64,000 bases of DNA, taken from positions 1 to 64,000 of the forward strand of contig NZ_CAJUHF010000015.1 in assembly GCF_910585845.1 (NCBI RefSeq), read 5' to 3'. Position numbers and translations under genes: made by a program. Position 1 is the stretch's first letter, and every line of letters begins with the position of its first letter. Shown here piece by piece: positions 17,897 to 28,100 of this stretch. The notes under the pieces are model-generated. The model saw nothing but the letters and a program-made list of their open reading frames with translations. It searched no databases and had not been told where the DNA came from. This stretch comes from an uncultured Bacteroides sp. Its GTDB lineage: Bacteria > Bacteroidota > Bacteroidia > Bacteroidales > Bacteroidaceae.

Positions 17897-19018
17897 ATGC
17901 GTAAATTATTCATAATCGGATTAATGGCTTTTGTTCCCGTTTGGACATCGGCACAAAAAGCATTCAAGAGCTGGCCCGAAGGCGTATCCCCAAAAGAAGT
18001 CGGCGAATTGGTCAGTAAACGTTTCGTAGAGGTGCCCCACCCTAACTTCAATGGCAATCCGGCGCCTCCCAATGAGATTACTTATCCGGAGACCTGTGCT
18101 TGGTTTGGCGCCTTGCGGTATGCGGACATCACCCGCAACAAGCGGCTGCTCCGCCAACTGGAAGAGCGTTTCCTGCCGATTTTTGGTCCGGAACGCCGCC
18201 TGCAACCCCTACCCGACCACGTAGACCATACCGTATTCGGAACCATTCCCCTGCAACTGTATGCACAGACGGGAAAGGAGATCTACTATCACCTCGGAAT
18301 GTGGTATGCCGACGAACAATGGCAGATGCCTCGCAAGACCAAGCATAAAGAAGAGTATCAGGCATTGTTGGACAAAGGGTTGTCGTGGCAGACACGTTAC
18401 TGGATTGACGACATGTTCATGATTTCTGCCATCCAGTCCCAAGCCTTCTTCGTAACCAAAGACCGCAAGTATATAGACCGTGCCGCCGCAGAGATGGTGG
18501 TCTATCTGGACAAGATACAGCGACCGAACGGCTTGTTCTATCATGCGGAAGATGTACCCTTCTTTTGGGGACGCGGTAACGGATGGATGGCAGCCGGCAT
18601 GACGGAACTTCTCGGATTGCTGCCCGAAGACAATCCGAACCGTGCCCGTATCCTGGAATCGTACAGGAAGATGATGGATACCCTGCGCCAATATCAGAAA
18701 GAAGACGGCCTGTGGGGACAACTGGTAGACGACAAGACTACCTGGACGGAAACTTCCGGTTCCGCCATGTTTACCTACGCCATGATAAAGGGCGTCAAAC
18801 AGGGTTGGCTGGATGAAGCAGTCTATACACCGGTAGTCCGCAAAGCATGGATCGCCCTCGTAGGACATATTGACGCAAACGGAGACATCGCAGGCGTATG
18901 TGAAGGTACCAACAAGACGAACGACCGCCAGTTCTATTTGAACCGCCGTACGTTATTGGGCAATATGCACGGACAGGCTCCGGTGTTATGGTGTGTAAAC
19001 GCATTCTTGGAAAAATGA
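17897..19018 (+). CDS. GH105 unsaturated glucuronyl/galacturonyl hydrolase
   Basis: GH105 (YteR-like) enzymes hydrolyse 4,5-unsaturated uronic acid ends left by polysaccharide lyases. Signal peptide ends at WTSAQ. The alpha-toroid has DHVDHTVFGTIPLQLYAQ, WIDDMFMISAIQSQA with Asp171/Asp172 as the catalytic candidates, FFWGRGNGWMAAGM and a C-terminal NMHGQAPVLW. The activity implies that a lyase acts earlier in the pathway, yet none of the recognised genes is a lyase; the unrecognised 638-aa gene at 23167 is the natural candidate. Confidence 0.87.
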   Translation: MRKLFIIGLMAFVPVWTSAQKAFKSWPEGVSPKEVGELVSKRFVEVPHPNFNGNPAPPNEITYPETCAWFGALRYADITRNKRLLRQLEERFLPIFGPERRLQPLPDHVDHTVFGTIPLQLYAQTGKEIYYHLGMWYADEQWQMPRKTKHKEEYQALLDKGLSWQTRYWIDDMFMISAIQSQAFFVTKDRKYIDRAAAEMVVYLDKIQRPNGLFYHAEDVPFFWGRGNGWMAAGMTELLGLLPEDNPNRARILESYRKMMDTLRQYQKEDGLWGQLVDDKTTWTETSGSAMFTYAMIKGVKQGWLDEAVYTPVVRKAWIALVGHIDANGDIAGVCEGTNKTNDRQFYLNRRTLLGNMHGQAPVLWCVNAFLEK

Positions 19019-19039
19019 CCTTATAATTATAGAAAAACG

Positions 19040-20986
19040 ATGATACATAAGTATTTTACACTCGCTTTAATCGCACTATTTTGCATGTGTGCAGGACAAA
19101 TGTCCGCCAAAGAGATCAGCATACAGTCGCCGGACGGCAAGCTGAAAGTGAATATCGAACTGAAAGATAAGATCTATTATTCCGTATATTCGGGCAATGA
19201 CCTGCTGCTGGATAACTGCTCCCTGACAATGACATTAGGTAACGAAGTACTGGGCGACCAACCGCGACTGAAAAGCCTGAAGCGCGGCAAGATCGACGAA
19301 AGCATCAAGCGGGAAGTCCCTTTGAAGAATGCCATCGTAGAGAACCACTGTAACACTTTACGCCTGAACATGGCAGGCAACTATGCCGTCGAGTTCCGTG
19401 TCTTCGATAAAGGAATGGCATACCGCTTTCTGACGGACAAGAAAGGTGAGGTTGAAGTGATGGGAGAAGACTTCGTGATCAATTTCCCGGCAGACTATCT
19501 TGCCCATCTGTCCCAACCCAGCGGATTCAAGACCTCTTATGAATATCCGTACACGCACGTACAGACCAAGGAATACAAGTCCACTGACCGCATGAGCTAT
19601 CTGCCCATACTTTTGGAGACCGACAAGGCATACAAGATATTGATATCGGAAGCCGACTTGCGGGATTACCCATGCATGTTTCTGAAGAGCACGGGCGATA
19701 ACGGCATGCAATCGCTCTTCCCGAAGTGCCCGCTGGAATTCGGCGAAGACGGCGACCGCAGCCAGAAAATCCTGAAAGAGGCCGATTACATAGCCAAGAC
19801 TTCCGGCAAGAGAAGTTTCCCGTGGCGTTTCTTTGTGATTTCCGATGACGATAGGGACATCGTTTCCAATGAGATGGTCTATAACCTCTCCGCCCCTTGC
19901 GAACTGAAAGACTACAGTTGGATCAAACCGGGACAAGTGAGCTGGGAATGGTGGCACGATGCCCGCCTGTACGGGGTTGATTTCCGTTCCGGCTATAACA
20001 TGGATTCTTATAAGTATTATATTGACTTCGCTTCCACTTTCGGCATCCCCTACATCATCATGGACGAAGGTTGGGCAAAAAGTACCCGTGACCCGTTCAC
20101 ACCCAATCCGACGATCGACCTGCAGGAACTGATCAAATATGGCAAGGAACGTAACGTAAAAATCGTACTGTGGCTCACCTGGCTGACCGTAGAGAATCAT
20201 TTCGACCTGTTCAAGACCTTTGCCGACTGGGGAATTGCCGGAGTGAAGATCGACTTCATGGACCGCAGCGACCAGTGGATGGTGAACTACTACGAGCGCG
20301 TGGCAAAAGAAGCTGCCAAGCACAAGCTGTTTGTAGACTTTCACGGTGCATTCAAGCCCGCCGGACTGGAACGAAGATATCCGAACATTCTCTCTTACGA
20401 AGGCGTATTGGGCATGGAGCAAGGCGGCAACTGCAAGCCGGCAAACACCATTTACCTTCCCTTCATGCGTAATGCCGTAGGTCCGATGGACTTTACCCCC
20501 GGTTCCATGCTCTCCGCCCAGCCGGAGGACAACCGTTCTACCCGCGCCAATGCGATGGGTTCCGGAACCCGCGCTTACCAGATGGCACTGTTCGTCGTAT
20601 TCGAAAGCGGTTTGCAGATGCTGGCGGACAATCCGGTGTATTACTATCGCGAACGTCCCTGCACGGAATTTATCTCCAGTGTCCCCGTAGTTTGGGATGA
20701 AACCAAGGTTCTTGATGCCAAAGTGGGAGAATATGTCGTTATCGCCCGTCGCAGCGGAGCGAAATGGTTCGTCGGTGCCATCACCAACAACACGGGACGC
20801 GAACTTGAAGTCGATTTAAGTTTCCTGCCGGAAAACAAACGCATGCACCTCACCTATTTTGAAGACGGTATCAATGCCGACCGTCAGGCAATGGATTACA
20901 AGAAGAGAGAGACGGACGTCACAAGTTCCACCAAGCTGACCATGAAACTGGTCCGCAATGGCGGTTGGGCAGGGGTAATCGAATAA
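19040..20986 (+). CDS. GH97 alpha-glycosidase
   Basis: Calcium-dependent alpha-glycosidase family, comprising inverting alpha-glucosidases (SusB type) and retaining alpha-galactosidases or related enzymes. Signal peptide ends near residue 23 (QMSAKE). The N-terminal beta-sandwich (ISIQSPDGKLKV) is followed by a barrel with SWEWWHDARLYG, MDEGWA and GVKIDFMDRSDQ. Asp405 in that last motif is at the place where retaining members carry their nucleophile, favouring alpha-galactosidase-like over SusB-like activity. It lies 21 bp after GH105 and 19 bp before GH67. Confidence 0.88.
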   Translation: MIHKYFTLALIALFCMCAGQMSAKEISIQSPDGKLKVNIELKDKIYYSVYSGNDLLLDNCSLTMTLGNEVLGDQPRLKSLKRGKIDESIKREVPLKNAIVENHCNTLRLNMAGNYAVEFRVFDKGMAYRFLTDKKGEVEVMGEDFVINFPADYLAHLSQPSGFKTSYEYPYTHVQTKEYKSTDRMSYLPILLETDKAYKILISEADLRDYPCMFLKSTGDNGMQSLFPKCPLEFGEDGDRSQKILKEADYIAKTSGKRSFPWRFFVISDDDRDIVSNEMVYNLSAPCELKDYSWIKPGQVSWEWWHDARLYGVDFRSGYNMDSYKYYIDFASTFGIPYIIMDEGWAKSTRDPFTPNPTIDLQELIKYGKERNVKIVLWLTWLTVENHFDLFKTFADWGIAGVKIDFMDRSDQWMVNYYERVAKEAAKHKLFVDFHGAFKPAGLERRYPNILSYEGVLGMEQGGNCKPANTIYLPFMRNAVGPMDFTPGSMLSAQPEDNRSTRANAMGSGTRAYQMALFVVFESGLQMLADNPVYYYRERPCTEFISSVPVVWDETKVLDAKVGEYVVIARRSGAKWFVGAITNNTGRELEVDLSFLPENKRMHLTYFEDGINADRQAMDYKKRETDVTSSTKLTMKLVRNGGWAGVIE

Positions 20987-21005
20987 ATAAAAAGAAGGCC
21001 ACAAC

Positions 21006-23159
21006 ATGATGAAGTTACGAATTATATATTTGCTGTTCCTGCTCTGTAGCACTTCGCTGCTACAGGCAGAGAATGGCTATGAGCTTTGGCTACGTTATCG
21101 GCCGGTAGCCAAAGGAACATCCCATACCTCCTATTGCATGAAGAACCAAAAGGTCATGTTCCCCGGAGAGACGGAAAGCCTGATTGCTGCAAGAAAAGAG
21201 TTACAGGCAGGACTGTCCGGCTTACTGGACATCCCTTATACGGAGACGAAAGTTTTGGAGAACAACATGCTTGTTGTCGGTACGCCGCAATCCGTACCCT
21301 TGTTCAAGCAACAAACTTTCCACGCTGAAATTGACGGTCTGGCTGACGAAGGATACCTGATTAGAAGTTGCACTATCGAAGGGAAAAAGGTTACTGTCAT
21401 AGCAGCCCGGACTGATGTCGGGGTACTGTACGGTGTGTTCCACTACCTCAGACTGATGCAAACCGACCACTCTCTGGACAAACTGCACATCCAGGAGAAT
21501 CCCAAACTGAAATATCGCGTACTGGATCATTGGGACAACCTGAACGGCACCGTAGAACGCGGCTATGCAGGTTACAGCATCTGGAACTGGGAACGGCTTC
21601 CGTCCTACAAGGAACAACGCTACACGGACTATGCACGTGCCAATGCCTCCATCGGTATCAACGGAGCAGTGCTCAACAATGTAAATGCCCAGGCCAAAAG
21701 CCTGCGATACGACTGGTTAGTCAAAGCCTCCGGATTGGCAGACGCATTCCGTCCTTACGGCATCAAAGTGTATCTGACAGCAAAATTCAGCGCCCCCAAG
21801 GAGATAGGCGGACTGAACACGGCGAACCCCAAAGATCCCCAAGTGCGGAAGTGGTGGAAAGATAAAGTGGAAGAGATCTACTCTCTGATTCCCGACTTCG
21901 GCGGATTCTTGGTGAAGGCAAACTCCGAAGGTCAGCCCGGTCCCCAGGATTACGGCTGTTCGCATGCCGACGGTGCAAATATGCTTGCCGAAGCATTGAA
22001 GCCTTATGGAGGAATTGTATTCTGGCGGGCATTTGTCTATCAGAACGAACGTCATGTAGACCGTGTGATAACCGGATACAACGAGTTTAAGCCGTTGGAT
22101 GGCGAGTTTGCCGACAATGTCTTCGTACAGCCCAAGAACGGTCCCATAGACTTCCAGCCACGCGAACCTTTCCATCCGCTGTTCGGCGGTATGCCCGACA
22201 CGCCGCTCTCTCTGGAACTTCAGATCACGCAAGAGAACCTCGGACATGCAGGCCATCTGGTATATCTGGGTACACTGTTCGAAGAGATCCTTCAGTCGGA
22301 TACTTACGAACAGGGCAAAGGCTCCACCGTATCGAAAGTGTTGCAGAATTATCAGAAGACGCATGGCATCTCTGCCATTGCCGGAGTACCGAACATCGGT
22401 ACGGACCTGAACTGGACCGGACACCTCTTCGGGCAAGCCAACTGGTATGCCTTCGGTCGCTTGGCATGGAATCCGGATGCAAGCGCAGGCAAGATAGCGG
22501 AAGAGTGGGCAAGAATGACTTTCTCCAACAGTGAAAGCGTGCTCTCTCCGGTGTTGAAGATCATGATGATGTCCCGCGAAACCTACGTCGACTATACCAT
22601 GCCCCTCGGGCTGAACCATATCATGAACTTCGGCACACACAACGGTCCCGAACCTTGGCACGACGATCCGGTATGGACTGCCTACGACTATCACAAAATC
22701 ACCAAGGACAGCATCGGTGTAGACAGAACCCTCAAAGGAACGGGAGCTACCGGACAATATCATGTACCGGTCTGTGCAATGTTCGATGACATCAAGAAGT
22801 GCCCGCAGGAGTATCTGCTGTGGTTCCATCGGGTTCCTTGGAGCTACAAGACGGCTTCGGGAAGAAGCTTGTGGAACGAACTGGTTCACTATTACTACAA
22901 AGGTGTAGATGAAGTCCGGCAGATGCAGCAGATATGGAATGAACTGGACGGACAGATAGACCGCGAACGTTTCGAGCATGTAGCCTCTCTCCTGAAGTAT
23001 CAGGAGCAGGAAGCCATCTGGTGGCGCGACGGTTGCCTGCTATTCTTCCAGGATTATTCGGGATTGCCCATCCCTGCCAATCTGGAACAACCCAAACATT
23101 CACTGAAATATTATAAAAACATCCCTTTCCCGCACGACTGGAAAGGACACTACGAATAA
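21006..23159 (+). CDS. GH67 alpha-glucuronidase
   Basis: Removes (4-O-methyl-)glucuronic acid from the non-reducing end of xylo-oligosaccharides. Signal peptide ends at LLQAE. Family segments are clear: YELWLRYRPV at the start, NVNAQAKSLRYDWL, FGGFLVKANSEGQPGPQDYG and VFVQPKNGPIDFQPREPF with the paired acidic residues of the active site. 717 residues is the normal length. This is the strongest single indication that the locus handles a glucuronic acid-substituted xylan. The unrecognised 638-aa gene follows only 7 bp downstream. Confidence 0.93.
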   Translation: MMKLRIIYLLFLLCSTSLLQAENGYELWLRYRPVAKGTSHTSYCMKNQKVMFPGETESLIAARKELQAGLSGLLDIPYTETKVLENNMLVVGTPQSVPLFKQQTFHAEIDGLADEGYLIRSCTIEGKKVTVIAARTDVGVLYGVFHYLRLMQTDHSLDKLHIQENPKLKYRVLDHWDNLNGTVERGYAGYSIWNWERLPSYKEQRYTDYARANASIGINGAVLNNVNAQAKSLRYDWLVKASGLADAFRPYGIKVYLTAKFSAPKEIGGLNTANPKDPQVRKWWKDKVEEIYSLIPDFGGFLVKANSEGQPGPQDYGCSHADGANMLAEALKPYGGIVFWRAFVYQNERHVDRVITGYNEFKPLDGEFADNVFVQPKNGPIDFQPREPFHPLFGGMPDTPLSLELQITQENLGHAGHLVYLGTLFEEILQSDTYEQGKGSTVSKVLQNYQKTHGISAIAGVPNIGTDLNWTGHLFGQANWYAFGRLAWNPDASAGKIAEEWARMTFSNSESVLSPVLKIMMMSRETYVDYTMPLGLNHIMNFGTHNGPEPWHDDPVWTAYDYHKITKDSIGVDRTLKGTGATGQYHVPVCAMFDDIKKCPQEYLLWFHRVPWSYKTASGRSLWNELVHYYYKGVDEVRQMQQIWNELDGQIDRERFEHVASLLKYQEQEAIWWRDGCLLFFQDYSGLPIPANLEQPKHSLKYYKNIPFPHDWKGHYE

Positions 23160-23166
23160 AGAATTT

Positions 23167-25083
23167 ATGAGATACATCATGCTTACCATGTTGTTGGCGT
23201 GGCTGTTTGCCACGTCAACCGAGGCTCGCCAGCCCGATGAATACTGGAGTTCTCCCCGTGGAACCTACGAAGAACGGCGTGCCCTGTTTTTAGATTACTA
23301 CTCAGAGAATGGAAGCGGACATCCCCTCTACGGTGTTTTCCGTCAGACCGCACGTGCCGCCTCCGGACGTCCCTTGGAGATGGACAAGATGCGGGAGGTG
23401 ATTTCCATCATCAAGTCCAACCGGGATTGCAACGACTTTACGCTCAACTGCCTGCTTCGCATGGTTTACCTGGACAAGAAAGAACACTTCTTTCCGGAAG
23501 AGATCAAAGGCAGCATCGAAGAGTGCATTCTGGACTTCAAGTATTGGTGGGACGACGGCCGTCGCGATACGACCTACCGTTGCTATCATACAGAGAACCA
23601 CCAAGCACTCTACCATACCGCAGAGTTGCTTGCGGGCCAACTTTACAAGAAGACCCGATTCACCAACGGAATGAACGGCAAGCAACACATGGCACATGCC
23701 AAGGAGAGGCTGATGAAATGGTTGGAATACCGTTTCCGTTTCGGATTCAGTGAATGGATGTCCACCTACTACGAAGTGGAAGTCCTGTTACTGACCAACC
23801 TATACGACTTTGCCGAAGATGCGAATATCCGTTCCAAAGCCGGCATGGTACTTGACCTGCTCATGTTCGATGTAGCGTTGAACAATTACGAAGGTTTCCT
23901 CGGCTCGACAAGCGGACGCAACTACGCCCATTCCCTCATCATGGGAGCCCACTACACGGCTCCATTGACCAAGTTGGTATTCGGCGTGGGAACCTACGAC
24001 CGGGACGAAGTGATGGCTCCCGTAGCACTCTCTACCAGTGCGTACCGTTGCCCGGAAGTCATCCGAAAAATAGCAGTGGACTACAAGACTCCTCTATTGA
24101 ACCGTCAACGGATAAGCATCAACGTGGAGGATGCCGCAGACTACGGTCTTTCCTATGACAAGGAGCTGGACTGCCATCTCTTCTGGGGTATGCAAGAATT
24201 CATCCATCCGATGGCAATCCGCATGTCCAAGCAGATTTCGGAGAAGTACGACGTATGGCCTTACCGGAATTACGACGAATACATCAGGAAGTATGATGCA
24301 CAAATTGCCGAACATGGCAAATTGGTGAATATGTATCTGGACCGCTTTGCGCTTTCGGAAGCCAATATAGAGACTTACCGCACGCCCGATTACATGCTGA
24401 GCTGTGCATTGGACTACAGAAAAGGCGCTCCGGGCTATCAGCAACATATATGGCAAGCCACATTGGGCAACAAAGCCTTGGTATACACCAATCATCCCGG
24501 CGGAAAGAACCTGCGTTGGTCGCCCAACTATTGGTCGGGCAATGAAATTCTGCCCCGTGCCGCCCAAAGCAAGAATGTAGTCGTCTGCATCTACAACATC
24601 CCCGACAATCAGAAAAACGATTACTCTCACGCCTATTTTCCGGTGAAAGCCTTTGATGAGGTACATATTTCCGGTTCGTGGATATTCGGCCGTAAGGAAG
24701 AGGGCTACGTAGCGCTCTACTCAAGGAATGCGACAGAACTGAAAGCCGACGACCGGGGAGAAGTCTGCGACCTGCTGGCAAAAGGCAGACAGAACATCTG
24801 GATCTGCGAGACAGGCTCAAAGTCGCAATGGGGAAGTTTCTCCAGGTTTATCGAGGCCATATCTGCCGCACCGGTTCATGCCGAAGGATTGGACATCAGC
24901 TATGATTCTCCGTCCGAAGGCAAGGTTTCCTACGGCTGGGACCGTCCGTTCTGCGTGAAGGACAAGGAGATGCCGTTGCGCTGGGCATACAGATACGATA
25001 ATCCCTACTGCCACGCCCCGTTCAATTCTACCCACATCGAGATAGAGAAGGATGGAGAGCGGTTGGTGCTGGATTATAAATGA
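23167..25083 (+). CDS. Unrecognised secreted enzyme, toroid plus beta-sandwich, lyase-like
   Basis: I do not recognise a named family. A signal peptide ends at STEA (about residue 19). Residues of about 25-340 look all-helical, with YHTENHQALYHTAELLAGQ, FGFSEWMSTYYEVEVLLL and SGRNYAHSLIMGAHY. The Asn/His/Tyr-rich motifs in a helical toroid recall heparinase- and chondroitin-lyase-type folds. The C-terminal ~230 residues are beta-rich (KALVYTNHPGGKN, VHISGSWIFGRKEEGYVALYS), like the sandwich of such lyases or related hydrolases. It lies directly after GH67 and a few genes after GH105, which needs lyase products. A lyase or glycosidase acting on glucuronic-acid-containing chains is inferred, not shown. 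Confidence 0.6.
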   Translation: MRYIMLTMLLAWLFATSTEARQPDEYWSSPRGTYEERRALFLDYYSENGSGHPLYGVFRQTARAASGRPLEMDKMREVISIIKSNRDCNDFTLNCLLRMVYLDKKEHFFPEEIKGSIEECILDFKYWWDDGRRDTTYRCYHTENHQALYHTAELLAGQLYKKTRFTNGMNGKQHMAHAKERLMKWLEYRFRFGFSEWMSTYYEVEVLLLTNLYDFAEDANIRSKAGMVLDLLMFDVALNNYEGFLGSTSGRNYAHSLIMGAHYTAPLTKLVFGVGTYDRDEVMAPVALSTSAYRCPEVIRKIAVDYKTPLLNRQRISINVEDAADYGLSYDKELDCHLFWGMQEFIHPMAIRMSKQISEKYDVWPYRNYDEYIRKYDAQIAEHGKLVNMYLDRFALSEANIETYRTPDYMLSCALDYRKGAPGYQQHIWQATLGNKALVYTNHPGGKNLRWSPNYWSGNEILPRAAQSKNVVVCIYNIPDNQKNDYSHAYFPVKAFDEVHISGSWIFGRKEEGYVALYSRNATELKADDRGEVCDLLAKGRQNIWICETGSKSQWGSFSRFIEAISAAPVHAEGLDISYDSPSEGKVSYGWDRPFCVKDKEMPLRWAYRYDNPYCHAPFNSTHIEIEKDGERLVLDYK

Positions 25084-25150
25084 TGAGAAGTTAGAAGAGT
25101 TAACTCCTTAAAAACAAGAAACATATTGTTTAATTTAATATATATACATT

Positions 25151-28100
25151 ATGAAGTTACGAAAAACACGTTTATTGTGGATACCTTTAATGGTATGCCT
25201 TGTTCTTTTGAACAGTGTAAATGTCATGGCGGCCATAGAACAAGCCATCCATGTGAAAGGGCAGATTGTAGATTCTGCCGGTGAACCCGTGATTGGGGCT
25301 AATATCGTAGTGAAAGGCACTACTACTGGAGTGATTTCGGACATAGATGGTAACTTTGCCATTGACGCTCCGAAGAATGCGGTTCTACTTATCTCCTTTA
25401 TCGGATATAAATCGGAAGAAATGAAAGTGACAGGTCCTTCAGTGAAAATAGTATTGAAGGATGATGCCGAGATGTTGAATGAAGTAGTCGTTGTCGGTTA
25501 CGGTTCGCAAAAGAAGTCGGACATCACCGGAGCGATGGTAAATGTAAAAAGCGAAGCGCTACAACAGGCACCCGTAGGAAACATCGGAACAGCATTGCAA
25601 GGTCTGGCTGCCGGTGTGGACGTACAGATGGCAGGCGGAAATACGCATCCGGGAGCCTCTCCACAGATTCGTGTGCGTGGAGAGCGTTCGCTTAGTGGAA
25701 GAAATGATGTCTTGATCATTGTAGACGGAATCCCTTTCTCCGGCGGACTGAACGAAATCAATAACGATGACGTAGAGAGCATCAGCGTACTGAAAGACGC
25801 TTCGGCAACAGCCATCTATGGTTCCCGCGGTGCCAACGGCGTACTTCTGATCACTACGAAACGTGGAAGCAAAGGGAAAATGAACGTCAGCTACAGCGGT
25901 TATTACGGTATCACGACTGCCATCAAGGAATATGACGTGATGAACAGTTCCGAATATATCCAACTGAAGAAATGGGCTACCTATAATGCCAATCCGGATG
26001 CCTACATCGGCATTGACGACCCGAATCTGATGCGCGTGGGGGATGTCTTCCGCGATCAGGAGGAGATGGAAGGCTATCTGGCAGGAAACGATACGGACTG
26101 GCAGGACTTGATATTCCGAAACGGCATGACGACGAATCATCAGGTGGCTATCAATGGCGGCAATGACCGTACTACGTACAGCGCTTCCGTAGGTTACTAT
26201 AAAGGACAAAATAACTATGAGGCACACAGCTTCGAGCGTATGACGGCAAAGCTTTCTCTCGACACGGAGATAACCAGCTTTCTGAGAGTGGGTCTTTCTA
26301 CCTTGAATACTTACATCATCAATAAAGGTCAGGACACCAATCCGATGGAAATGGCTTTGCGTGCTTCTCCTTTCACCACTCCGTACAAAGAAGACGGTTC
26401 TCTGCGCACTTACTTGCCCGGTAGCGGACAGAATGTATGGAACCCTTTATTAGATACGCAGAAGAACAGTGTAGTGGACGACCGTAAGAGCCTGTCTACC
26501 TTCACCACCGGTTATATCGATGTGAAGTTGCCTTTCGGCATCAAGTATCGTTTCAACGGCGGTATCAACCTGAAATATTACTCAATCGGCCAATTCCAAT
26601 CCACCAATACGACCAAACGTATGGGCGCCCTCGACTGGTCATTCGGCGAATATCAGCACAGTGTAGACTATACGTTGGAGAATATCCTGACTTGGGACTA
26701 CTCTTTCAACAATGTCCACAACTTCAATGTGACCGGATTGTTTTCCGCAGAAGAGAAGGAGTTCACCAAGAACAGCGTGTCCGGCAATGACTACTACGAT
26801 GACAACATCCAGTATTACAATCCGGGACTTGCACAGGGCAATGTGACCGGTGGCGGTGGCTACGAGAAATGGGGCCTGCTCTCTTACATGGGACGTCTGA
26901 ACTATAACTATAAAGAGAAGTACCTGTTGACGGCAACCGTGAGATACGACGGCTCGTCCCGCTTGGCAAAAGGTAACAAATGGCATGCGTTCCCTTCGGT
27001 TGCTTTGGGATGGAACCTGATGCGTGAGAACTTCATGCAGAATGTCAATACGGACGTCCTTTCCGGCATGAAACTGAGAGCCAGCTGGGGTAATGTGGGC
27101 AGTACGGCTATCAATGCTTATCAGACGATGTCGATACTGGATACCGGCAGCAAGTACTTGTTGGGTACAAGCGGCGTGATGGGTGTTCGTCCGGGTACTG
27201 TGCCGGATAGCTCCCTGGGATGGGAAAACACCGAGACATGGAACGTAGGTGTAGACTTCGGCTTCCTGAACAACCGCATCACCGGTACTATCGAATGGTA
27301 TCAGCAGAATACTACGGACTTGTTGCTGGGTGTACATCTGCCTTCTACTTCCGGTTACTCCAATTCTTACCTGACCAATCGCGGAGCTACCCGAAACCGT
27401 GGTCTGGAATTCAATGTGACTACAGTGAATATCGAAGGCGACGGACAGGACAAACTCTCTTGGTCAACCGACTTAAACATCTTCGGCAACCGTAACAAAA
27501 TCATGGATCTTGGCGAAGGAGTGGAATTTGACAAGGATGCCGGATTCTTCTTGGGACAAGACAGATACGTGATCTACTCTTACGAACACGACGGTCTGTG
27601 GCAAGATACTCCCGAAGACCGTGCGCTGGCAGAAACATTCGGCTATGCCACTTCCGGTGCCAACTCCGTCATCGGTACGGTCAAGATCAAGAACCACCAC
27701 ATCGACTATGAGGAAGACGGCATCACTCCGAAAGCCAAACAGATCATCAACGAAGACGATAAAGTATTTATCGGTCGCCGTGCCCCGAAGTTCGAGGGAG
27801 GTATCAACAACCGCTTTGCATGGAAAGGCTTCGACCTTTCATTCTTATGGACATTCCGTTATGGCGGAACGATCACTTCCGACATGCACAACGGCTGGAT
27901 GAACACATTGCAAGGAGGATACAACAACCTGAACATCGACTACTGGACACCGGACAACACCACCGCCCGCTGGCCGAAACCTACCACCGCTACGGTTTCC
28001 AACAAAGGACTGCTGGCACGCTACGACGGTTCCTACCTGAAACTGAGAAACATCACGTTAGGATATAACATCCCCAAGACGTTCCTCTCCAAACTGAACG

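Noticed and set aside
21717..22979. A 420-residue minus-strand frame inside the GH67 gene
   Set aside because: GH67 is certain; the opposing frame is a codon-bias shadow.
23167..25083. Heparinase II/III family assignment
   Set aside because: The resemblance is only in overall layout and a few motifs; the evidence is too thin for a family name.
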